Assembly (NCBI GenBank): GCA_963715045.1
Contig: CAVQRC010000038.1
Location: forward strand, 186,001 to 250,000
Origin: CAVQRC01 sp963715045
GTDB taxonomy: Bacteria > Planctomycetota > Planctomycetia > Pirellulales > Lacipirellulaceae
Length of the DNA: 64,000 bases
Direction: 5' to 3'
Under the pieces are notes generated by a model. The model saw nothing but the letters and a program-made list of their open reading frames with translations. It was not told the origin of the DNA and did no database searches. This document shows positions 56,955 to 64,000 of the stretch, piece by piece (the first letter of the stretch is position 1; each line of letters begins with the position of its first letter). Made by a program: the position numbers and the translations under genes.

Positions 56955-58496
56955 CAATCAGCCATTTCCATCGCCAGACTCGCCAGCTTGCGTTTGTCGA
57001 TCTTGCCCGAAGCCCCGGAGGGTAACTCCTCCATGATCACGAACTTTGTCGGGCATTGGAAGCCGGCCAGATACTGCTTGCACCAGGCTCGGAGTTCCGT
57101 CTCGCTCGTCAGGCCGGACTCGCTGAGCTTGATGAACGCACAGCCCGCTTCTCCCCACTTCGGATGCGGCATGCCAACGACCGCTGCCTGGGCGACCCCT
57201 GAGTGGTTCTGCAAAACACGCTCGATCTGGGCCGGGTAAACGTTCTCGCCGCCGCTGATAAACATGTCCTTCTTGCGACCCACCACGAAGTAGTAGCCTT
57301 CCTCGTCCCGCGTCATCAGATCGCCCGTGGCCAGCCAACCCTGATTTAATACCCGCTCCGTGGCGGACTGGTTGTTCCAGTAGCCGGAAAATACGTGGGG
57401 TCCCCGCATCAGAAGTTCACCGACTTCACCCACGCCGGCTTCGCTGCCGTCTTCCTTCTTCAAGAACACAGACACATGGAAGTTGGGAAAACCAATCGAT
57501 CCCTGCTTGCGTACCGCATCGTTGGTGGGCAGCGAAAAGCAATTGGGCCCCGCCTCGGTAAGACCGTAGCCCTGCCGCATCGGTACACCGCGGGCTCCGA
57601 AGGCCTCGATGAGCGGCAACGGACATCGCTCACCGCCAAAGATGGCGAACCGCACTGCAGAGAAATCAGCCGTTGAGAAGTTCGCCGCTTCCCACATCAT
57701 CTGCAAGGTCGTGGGAACACCGAACAGGATCGTGATTCCCTCGGGCCCCAACAGCTCGTTGCATCGTGCTGCATCGAAGTGCGGCTGCAGGACCAGCCGA
57801 CCGCCGACGAGAATCAGGGGCGTAAAAAGCACATGCCAACCGCCCGTGTGGTAGAGGGGCATGTTCATGAAAGTGGCGTCGGTCTCGGTCAGTTGCAGGC
57901 CCAGGATCGTATTCAAAGCGTTCCAATGGATCTGGCGAGTAGGAGATCATCGCGCCCTTGGATTTCCCCGTCGTGCCCGAGGTGTACAGAATCATCGCCG
58001 TATCAAGTTCATCTGCCTGGTACACAGCAAGCCGCGGCATACGATCCGCATTACTTGCCAGTACGTCAGCCAGGCACGGCCGCTCCGCGGTCTGGTCCGA
58101 ACGGTCGATCGGACACCGACGCGGCACCGTCCTCGTCCGCAGGCAGAATTCAGCGATCTCCGCAAATTCGGTGTCGTACACCAGCACGCTCGGTGCGCAG
58201 TCTTGCAGCATCTCGTCGATCGAGGCCGCCGGAAGTCGCGTATTGAGTGGCACCAGAACCGCGCCAATCTTGCCGCACGCGAAATAGAGATCGACATGCT
58301 CGATGCGGTTGGCCGACAGACACGCCACACGGTCGCCCGGTCGGACGCCCAGGTTTCCTTGCAGGTGTCTGGCGACACGGCATGCCCGGTTGTCCAACTC
58401 GGCGTAGCTGTAACGTTTGCCATCCGCGTCGTCGACGATGCCGACGCGATCAGGTGTGTAAAGTCGACGCCGGGACAGCCAATCGTTAAGACTCAT
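56954..58496 (-). CDS. AMP-dependent acyl-CoA synthetase/ligase, one +1 frameshift
   Basis: About 513 residues over two frames. The first frame from ATG 58496 has SLNDWLSRRRLYTPDRVGI and the ATP loop MILYTSGTTGKSKGAM. At about 57938 the frame moves +1 (TACTCGCCAG), so AMISY continues RQIHWNALNTILGLQLTETD and reaches the rest of the enzyme: QGYGLTEAGPN, YWNNQSATERVLNQGWLATG and PSGASGKIDKRK with the catalytic Lys. It activates carboxylic acids, probably fatty or aromatic, as CoA thioesters. It is the first gene of a minus-strand run; a repeat island lies upstream. Confidence 0.87.
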
Positions 58497-58506
58497 GCGT
58501 TACTTG

Positions 58507-58596
58507 TGAACCCATCGTAAGGCCCTTGGTGAACGTATCCCACGGCCGGGAAATTCGGTCGCTGAGGGCAATTCTGGGATCGGCTCCAAGAGTACC
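58507..58596 (+). repeat. Intergenic repeat family 1, copy D
   Basis: Core GTGAACGTATCCCACGGCC, GGGAAATTCGGTCGCTGAGG and TTCTGGGATCGGCTCCAAG. The 5' arm is degenerate (CCATCGTAAGG), so pairing with TGGGAT is incomplete. It starts 10 nt from the ligase start codon. Confidence 0.85.
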
Positions 58597-58700
58597 GACT
58601 AGCATAACGCGAATTCAGGACGGGCTCCAAGAACCCCCCGGCCCTCTTACCCACTCTGCGGCACGCCGCACTCGCTCAGGCGCGATGCAGGGTCGAGGCC

Positions 58701-58786
58701 AAAAACCTATTCCAAGAGCTCGGTGAACGAGTCCCAGGGCCGGGAAATTCGCTAGCTGAAACTGATTTGGAATCGGCTCCAAAGCG
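58701..58786 (+). repeat. Intergenic repeat family 1, copy E with compensatory arm change
   Basis: Arms ATTCCAA (58709-58715) and TTGGAAT (58767-58773) pair perfectly. Relative to copy F (ATCCCAA with TTGGGAT) a C-G pair has become T-A, so pairing is preserved. Centre: GTGAACGAGTCCCAGGGCC, then GGGAAATTCGCTAGCTGAA. Confidence 0.88.
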
Positions 58787-58874
58787 TCATCGCAGTCCAG
58801 AGTCGAGCGTCCGCGAGATGCATGCCGCACTCTATGAAGTCTGCCCGCGACCCGCTCGAACCGCCCAGAAAGCC

Positions 58875-58947
58875 GGTTGCGGGGTGAAGGTTAACGCTCT
58901 ATCGGGTTCCAAGAGAGCGTCACTGCCTCAGACCTTACCCCGCAACC
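58875..58947. repeat. Long two-part hairpin between repeat copies E and F
   Basis: The outer stem GGTTGCGGGGTGAAGGT (58875-58891) pairs with ACCTTACCCCGCAACC (58932-58947) with one bulged base. An inner stem ACGCTCT (58894-58900) pairs with AGAGCGT (58914-58920). It has no T tract and no neighbouring gene end, so a terminator role is not obvious. It could be a mobile hairpin or a structured transcript. Confidence 0.75.
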
Positions 58948-58953
58948 GATCAG

Positions 58954-59042
58954 TAAGTACCTATCCCAAAATCACAGTGAACGTCTCCCACGGCCGGGGA
59001 ATTCGGTCGCTGCGGCCAAGTTTGGGATCGGCTCTAAGAGTT
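58954..59042 (+). repeat. Intergenic repeat family 1, copy F
   Basis: The best-formed copy, with arms ATCCCAAA (58963-58970) and TTTGGGAT (59021-59028) perfectly complementary over 8 bp. The centre reads CAGTGAACGTCTCCCACGGC, GGGGAATTCGGTCGCTGCGG, followed by CGGCTCTAAGAG. Confidence 0.9.
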
Positions 59043-59251
59043 GTCGGTTTTTGCCGAATCGGTGACAACGCGATTTACCGCAAGCTGTCATGCTATTTTC
59101 TGCGGCGATCCACAGGTTCGGTTTCCTGTTCCGCAGCCCGGTGCAGGATTGTCTCGCTCTTTGCAAGAATGAGCTTCTCCGCCACACCGTGGACCACTGC
59201 GTCGGTGTCCCAGGTTTCGCCAGATCCGACGCACTCCTTGCCAGAGCTTCG

Positions 59252-59870
59252 TCAGTCGTCTGTGACGTCCAATTGAAGGATCAGTTTCACCAATTCCGCG
59301 ACCGAATCCGTGCGCGTCTTCTTGAACAGCTGATGCCGCCGTGCCTCGACAGTGCGAATGCTGATGCCCAACTGACCAGCGATCGCCTTGTTGGTCTTGC
59401 CGTCCACCAGAAGATCGAGCACCTGTCGTTCCTTTTGCGTTAGTCGCGCGAGCCGGCGGCGGACTTCGCCCCGCCTCTCATCGATCCGCCGGACCGCCTG
59501 ATCCAGCGAAACACCCTTGCGGATGGCATCCCAGAGCTCTTGCTCGCTGTGAGGTTTATCCAGTACGGTAATGGCGCCATTCTGCATCGCCCGTACGGTA
59601 AATGCCGTCTCCGGATGGGCGGTAACGAAAATGATCGGCAGGGTCATGCAATCCGAAGCAAGGGACTCTTGGAGTTCGATTCCATTCATGCCCATCAGGC
59701 GAAATTCGCTGACAATACATCCTGGCGGATTCCCCTGTTGTTCATCGAGAAATGCTTCGGCGCTGGGGTATTGCTTCGCAGGAAGCCGCATTTGCTCTGC
59801 GATGCGGGCTACGCTGACCGCGCGTCTCGGGATTCGCGTCGATGATGAAGATCGTCGGAGATTCTGACAT
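59252..59870 (-). CDS. FixJ/LuxR-type response regulator with Glu at the phosphoacceptor site, one +1 frameshift
   Basis: About 205 residues from ATG 59870 (MSESPTIFIIDANPETR). At about 59817 a +1 shift, for example skipping T in CGCGGTCAGC, continues GSVARIAEQMRLPAKQYPS. The receiver keeps Thr (FVTAHPETAF) and Lys (VLDKPHSEQE), but the phosphoacceptor segment reads CIVSEFRLMGMNG, Glu replacing Asp. A LuxR helix-turn-helix follows: LTQKERQVLDLLVDGKTNKA and ISIRTVEARRHQLFKK. It probably acts as a transcription factor independent of phosphorylation. Divergent from the ECF sigma gene, with a 146-nt shared upstream region. Confidence 0.82.
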
Positions 59871-60016
59871 TCTTTGACTCCCCACCGGTTTTTCGCTGGG
59901 CAGCGTGCGTGCAACTTGGGGAAAAATGTGGCATTCTTTTAGGCGGATGTCTTAAACGCGACATTCGCGGAGCATTTGAGTCACTGACCAGCAGAATTTT
60001 TCCCGAGCCGACTCGC

Positions 60017-60595
60017 ATGATGTCTCGTGACCGCGACATCCCTTCCCAGCTGCTTGACCGTGTGACCGGCGGTGAACCGCACGCCGCAGAGCAGCTGATG
60101 GAGCTTGTTTACGACGAGTTTCGCGAGATGGCTGAAACTCACCTGCGGCGGGAAGCACCCGGTCATACCTTGCAGCCGACCGCTCTTGTCCATGAAGCCT
60201 TCCTCAGGCTCATCGATCAGACGCAGGTGGATTGGAAGGGCCGCACACACTTTCTGGCGATTGGCTCAAAGGCCATGCGTCGTGTCCTGGTGGATCATGC
60301 CCGGCGGCGCCGTCGCGAAAAACGCGGCGGTGGCAGGCAAAGGATTAACTTGGATGAGCAACTCATCCTGTCGCCGCGACATGACGAAGACTTGCTGGCG
60401 GTTAACGACTTGCTGGCGGAGCTTGAAGAGCTCGACCCGCGACAGGCAAACATCGTCGAATTGCGATTTTTCGGAGGAATGAGCAGTGGCGAGGTTGCCG
60501 AACATCTGGGAGTCTCCAAGTCCACGGTTGATCGTGAGTGGAGAGTTGTGCGGGCATGGCTGCGAAAGCAATTGGCTGAAGGCGACCGGTCGTGA
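60017..60595 (+). CDS. ECF-type RNA polymerase sigma factor
   Basis: About 192 residues from one of two adjacent ATGs (60017, 60020). Region 2 includes LMELVYDEFREMAETHLR and HTLQPTALVHEAFLRLIDQ, the signature of the planctomycete/acidobacterial ECF group often paired with kinases. Region 4 is LDPRQANIVELRFFGGMSS with GVSKSTVDREWRVVRAWLRK. It directs polymerase to a specific regulon. Its stop overlaps the GTG start of the sensor kinase by 4 nt, so the two are coupled and the kinase likely controls sigma activity. Confidence 0.92.
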   Translation: MMSRDRDIPSQLLDRVTGGEPHAAEQLMELVYDEFREMAETHLRREAPGHTLQPTALVHEAFLRLIDQTQVDWKGRTHFLAIGSKAMRRVLVDHARRRRREKRGGGRQRINLDEQLILSPRHDEDLLAVNDLLAELEELDPRQANIVELRFFGGMSSGEVAEHLGVSKSTVDREWRVVRAWLRKQLAEGDRS

Positions 60596-62905
60596 CGCCT
60601 GAACAATACGCCCGTATCAAAGAGTTGTTCGTGCAAGCGACGGGATTGCCCGAGCCCGAACGCAGAGCGTTTCTCGACCGTGAGTGCGAATCCGACGCCG
60701 ATCTACGGACGGAGGTCGAGTCGCTCTTAGCTCACGACCATTCGCAAACGATCATTGGCTCGAAAGAGACCACTTTGCGAAATCTCTCAAGTCGAACCGT
60801 CGCCATGGTGCCGCGGCATACTCTGGGACAAAGGCTGTGGAGATTTAGGGACCTCACAAAACATCTTGGCCCGCGGGGCCATTTCGCGATTGGCGCGTTG
60901 ATTTCATGCATCATCGTGGCGCTCTTGGGCTATCTCGGTAGCCGTAGCGTGCGGGGATTCCAAAGAGAGTTGAGGAGGGCGGCCCTCAATGAAATTGCCG
61001 ACGGCAAAGTGCTCGCCCTGGAAATGTGGCTGGAACACGAGACATCGACAATCGAGTCGTGGGCCAGAAGCAGCAAGTTGCGAAAGCACGTTAGCGAACT
61101 TGTCGAACTTGCCAACTCAGTGAAAAACCAGCCAGGAGAGTCTGCAACGCTCACCCATTCAACAAGAGATCCGCGGAGAATTGCATGCCCTGGCGGATCG
61201 CGAAGTGCATTTCACGATTTGGGATCGCCGCCTTGCTGTCATTGCCGATACGTTTGCGGACGGCAGTCGAGTCGGCGAATCTGCTACTCCCTGGGGCGCT
61301 GGCATTCTGACATTTGTTTTCGAAGGCAACTCCCGTGTGTGTGCCTTTGATGAGCAACATGCAATAACCAGATTCGGCTCTGCGAATAAAATTGAACCTC
61401 ACCTGGGTGTGGTGACGCCGATCCGCGACAGCAACGGCCAGGTCGTCGCGGCCCTCCTCGTTCATGACGACGAGTCTCGAGAAAAAGCCAGCCGGATTCT
61501 CCGCATGATTCGTCTTGGTGAATCCGGAGAAACCTATGTCTTCGCTCGAGACGGTGTGATGCTCAGCGAGAGCCGCTTCAACGAACAGCTTCGTGAAATC
61601 GGCCTGATTTCCCGGGAACCGGACTCGTACTCGACCCGCACGGTTCGTCTGCGGGATCCCGGAGGCGACTTGACAAAAGGCTTCGTGCCTGACGAACCGT
61701 TATCAGCGAGGCCACTGACGAAGATGGCGCGTCTTTGTACCGCTGGCAACGACGGCGATGATCTGGAGGGTTATCGCGACTACCGAGGCGTCGAAGTCAT
61801 CGGTGCCTGGCGGTGGATCGACGAGCTCGAAGTGGGGCTGGCCACTGAACTGGATGTCGATGAAGCGGAGCCAGGACTGCGGATTCTATTGTGGCTCTCG
61901 TGGCTCATTCTCGGTTTGATCGGTCTGTGCACGGGTATCGCGTTCTTATCGTATTGCTCGGTTCTGCGCTTGCGGCAGCAGATTGGCGAGAATCGCAAGC
62001 TGGGGAATTACACGCTGGAAAAGAAGATCGGCGAGGGCGGTATGGGAGCAGTGTTCCAGGCTCGGCATGAATTGCTCAGCCGACCGACCGCAGTCAAGCT
62101 GCTCAAACCGGAGTTCGTGGACAAGGAAAGCACGCTCCGTTTCGAGCGCGAAGCTCGCCTGGCGAGCAGTCTTGAGCATCCCAACACCGTTCGCATTTAC
62201 GATTACGGAATGACGCCCGAAGGGCTGTTTTATCTTGTGATGGAGTTGCTCAACGGTGTTTCAATGGACGAGTTGGTCGAGGGAGAAAAGTCGCTTTCGT
62301 CGGAAAGGACCGTTTATCTCTTGAGACAAATTTGTGCTTCACTACGAGAAGCCCACGATGCGGGACTCGTTCACCGGGATCTCAAGCCCAGCAATATCAT
62401 GGTGTGCCGCCGCGGCGGCGAATTCGACGTGGTGAAAGTGCTGGACTTTGGACTCGTCAAGCAGCTTCAGAGTTCGGCGTCGAACAAGCTCACTTCAACC
62501 GCGTTGGTGGCCGGCACTCCCCAGTACATGGCGCCCGAACGACTCCGGGATCCAGGAACCGATGATCGCCGGTCCGACATTTATTCGATCGGCGCCGTGG
62601 GCTTCTTTCTCCTCACAGGGCGGAACCTCGTCGAAGGTGAGAGTCTGGCAGAGATCCTGTTGCAGGTGGTCGACGCTCCGCCGTGTCGGCCATCTGATTG
62701 CGTAGATACAGACATCCCGGCAGAATTGGACGAACTCATTTTTCGCTGCCTCGCCAAAGATCCGGAAGACCGCCCTGCTTCGGCTGCAGAACTTGTCGCC
62801 GCTCTGGATGGCATCGAAGTCGCCCGTTTGTGGACGCCATCCAAAGCGAAGGCTTGGTGGGATACGAAACCTGAGTACTCGCAACCGCAACCCTCGGGAA
62901 TCTGA
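60592..62905 (+). CDS. Membrane Ser/Thr kinase with extracytoplasmic Cache-like sensor, one +1 frameshift
   Basis: About 770 residues across two frames, starting GTG 60592. Residues 1-50 are the short N-terminal domain (ERRAFLDRECESDADLRTEV). A membrane helix at 98-116 is followed by an extracytoplasmic region of about 320 residues with Cache-like features (TPIRDSNGQVVAALLVHD; GETYVFARDGVMLSESRFN). A second helix (LLWLSWLILGLIGLCTGIAF) precedes the C-terminal kinase, which has IGEGGMGAVFQARHE, HRDLKPSN and DFGLVKQL. The +1 shift is at about 61141 (GAGTCTGCAA): QPGE continues LQRSPIQQEIRGELHALA. It would sense an external ligand and signal to the coupled ECF sigma factor. Confidence 0.87.
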
Positions 62906-62907
62906 GT

Positions 62908-63078
62908 TTGTCCTGCTTGTTTTATATCCTGTACCCCTGTCTGCTCTACCTGGCATTGCAGTGCTTTTGTCACGGGACGCGACTGCTCAGGAGGGGAAAG
63001 CCCCTGGCGGGAACGCTCCTGTTTCTGCTGGGTCTGATTCTCATCTGCGGACCCCTGATTGGGATGAAAGCTCTTTAG
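62908..63078 (+). CDS. Possible small two-helix membrane protein
   Basis: A 56-codon frame from TTG 62908, four nt after the kinase stop, encodes two hydrophobic segments (SCLFYILYPCLLYLALQCF and GTLLFLLGLILICGPLIG) separated by a basic loop RLLRRGKPLA, ending at a TAG. The strongly hydrophobic, charge-flanked pattern is unlike random sequence. The start codon is weak and no ribosome site was seen, so it stays tentative. The remaining bases to 63206 show nothing else. Confidence 0.35.
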   Translation: MSCLFYILYPCLLYLALQCFCHGTRLLRRGKPLAGTLLFLLGLILICGPLIGMKAL

Positions 63079-63206
63079 CGAGTTGCCTCGTGAATTCCGA
63101 CGTAATAGACGATTGGTAGCGGACGGCGAAGGGAGCGACGAATTGCCGGGAGATCGCGGCGATTGGCGACTCTTCGTCGCTGCCGGCGGGACCCACCCGC
63201 AACGAA

Positions 63207-64000
63207 TCACTCGGAATGCGTTTTGCCCTTTCCGTCGCGTTCGTTTGCGTAGTGCGGTAAATCGCGTTGGGCTCGTTCGTCTTTAAGGAACGCCACCAGG
63301 TCGACGAATTCGGTGAGCGTCAGCTGGGATACCGTTTCGTCCGGCATCAGGCTGCGTTTGCTGGCCTGTTTGTCGTCGATCTCATCCACGTCGATGCGGT
63401 AGTCGCGCCCGTTGGCACCGCGGAGAATGAACTGCGGTGGGCCGTCGGCGATCTTGAGCCCGCCGTAGATTTGTCCGGACGTCGTCAAAACCGTCCACGT
63501 CTCGAACCCCTCCTTGATCTCACGCGAGGGATCCACGATCGACTCGACAATCTTCTCGATCGTGTGCGTCTGCCAGATCTTGTTCAGATTCGGCCCGATG
63601 ACTCCTCCCACGCCCTCGATGCGATGGCAGTTAATGCACTGACTCTTCTCCGACCGCAGGAATACATCGCGTCCTCGCCGACTGTCGCCCGTTTCAAGCA
63701 CCAGTTGTTTGATGCGTTGGACTTCCGCTGGCTCCAGCGAGATCGAAAGACTGTCACGGTACATCTCCGCCAGCAGTGCCGCCACCCGGCCGGACGAATC
63801 GGTCGCCACATGACGCTGCAGGGCAGCCGCGACTTGAGGTCGAACGACAGGCGGCAATTCCCCGGACACCAGGCGGTTGCCCAACTCCACCGCTTGCCCC
63901 ATGTCAGTACCCAGCACATCAATGGCGGCCCGGACGATCTCGAGGTCGTCGCGGGAAAGCAAACGCCGCGCAATCGCCATCGCCTGCGACTCGTCCACCT
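63207..64000 (-). CDS. PVC-type cytochrome c protein, C-terminal part (5' end outside window)
   Basis: 264 residues are visible; the gene enters from the right edge, so the start is missing. HEAT-like helices (DLEIVRAAIDVLGTDMGQAV) lead to a cytochrome c segment with the heme motif CINCHRIEGVGGVIGPNLNK, then the C-terminal module LTTSGQIYGGLKIADGPPQ and LTEFVDLVAFLKDERAQ. The ending matches that of the 42490-45603 protein, so the two are paralogues by module. The N-terminal propeller domain is presumably outside the window. Confidence 0.85.
   Translation of the reverse strand, partial: VDESQAMAIARRLLSRDDLEIVRAAIDVLGTDMGQAVELGNRLVSGELPPVVRPQVAAALQRHVATDSSGRVAALLAEMYRDSLSISLEPAEVQRIKQLVLETGDSRRGRDVFLRSEKSQCINCHRIEGVGGVIGPNLNKIWQTHTIEKIVESIVDPSREIKEGFETWTVLTTSGQIYGGLKIADGPPQFILRGANGRDYRIDVDEIDDKQASKRSLMPDETVSQLTLTEFVDLVAFLKDERAQRDLPHYANERDGKGKTHSE

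Larger units (their letters stand above)
58497..59251. other. 755-nt repeat-rich intergenic island
   Basis: Three family 1 copies (58507, 58701, 58954), one long hairpin (58875-58947) and two unassigned stretches (58597-58700 and 58784-58874) fill the gap between the ligase start and the response regulator end. No open frame here has a recognisable product, and no tRNA was seen. Promoter sequences for the ligase run should be within the first 150 nt but were not identified. Confidence 0.7.

Noticed and set aside
58497..59251. CRISPR array or integron attC-like array
   Set aside because: Only three imperfect copies with unequal spacing, 85 nt long, no cas or integrase genes, and other copies lie singly elsewhere.

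Overview
The window reads as a chromosomal segment of a planctomycete, probably Pirellulales/Planctomycetaceae-like. That call is inference from gene content: PVC-type beta-propeller/HEAT/cytochrome c proteins with CxxCH near the C terminus, a DUF1501-DUF1800 operon, several very large Ser/Thr kinases with TPR or membrane tails, ECF sigma factors paired with kinases, PEP-CTERM exported proteins and a lysine-rich small DNA-binding-like protein. No rRNA, tRNA, CRISPR array or prophage was seen.

Layout. 1-6.6 kb: end of a DinG-family helicase, hisF, then pilT with a membrane-anchored PulE-like protein whose ATPase motifs are degenerate, a CvpA-like protein and a small membrane protein. 6.7-12.4 kb: a ribose-type ABC operon with one binding lipoprotein, two double-NBD ATPases and one permease carrying a large insertion. 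12.6-17.7 kb: yceH, a GNAT gene and a 1177-residue nucleotide cyclase/kinase/TPR fusion. 18.2-20.3 kb: a tandem duplication of a PEP-CTERM gene, the second copy decayed and carrying a MITE-like insertion. 20.3-28 kb: DUF1501, DUF1800, an exported protein and a kinase, divergent from an ECF sigma gene. 28.2-35.2 kb: an export cluster of a TolC-like channel, two HlyD-type adaptors (one with a GAF-like domain) and a PqqD-like/M50/HlyD fusion. 35.3-42.3 kb: ACT protein, threonine aldolase, PAC2 protein, then a FAH-M20-GNAT-PaaK operon. 42.5-51.4 kb: HEAT cytochrome, kinase-TPR protein and SLC12-type transporter. 51.6-58.5 kb: a histone-H1-like zinc protein facing a convergent run of CoA ligase, hydrolase, acyl-CoA dehydrogenase and two GFO/IDH/MocA genes. 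58.5-64 kb: a repeat-rich intergenic island, a LuxR-type regulator divergent from an ECF sigma/sensor-kinase pair, and the end of another cytochrome c protein.

Two window-wide patterns stand out. First, a family of roughly 85-nt intergenic repeats with pairing arms (at least six copies, with a compensatory base change) lies between genes on both strands. Second, nine otherwise well conserved genes carry ten apparent single +1 frameshifts, all of the same sign. They most likely reflect insertion errors in the assembly or recent decay. Each can be repaired by removing one T of the coding strand, so the raw reads deserve checking.
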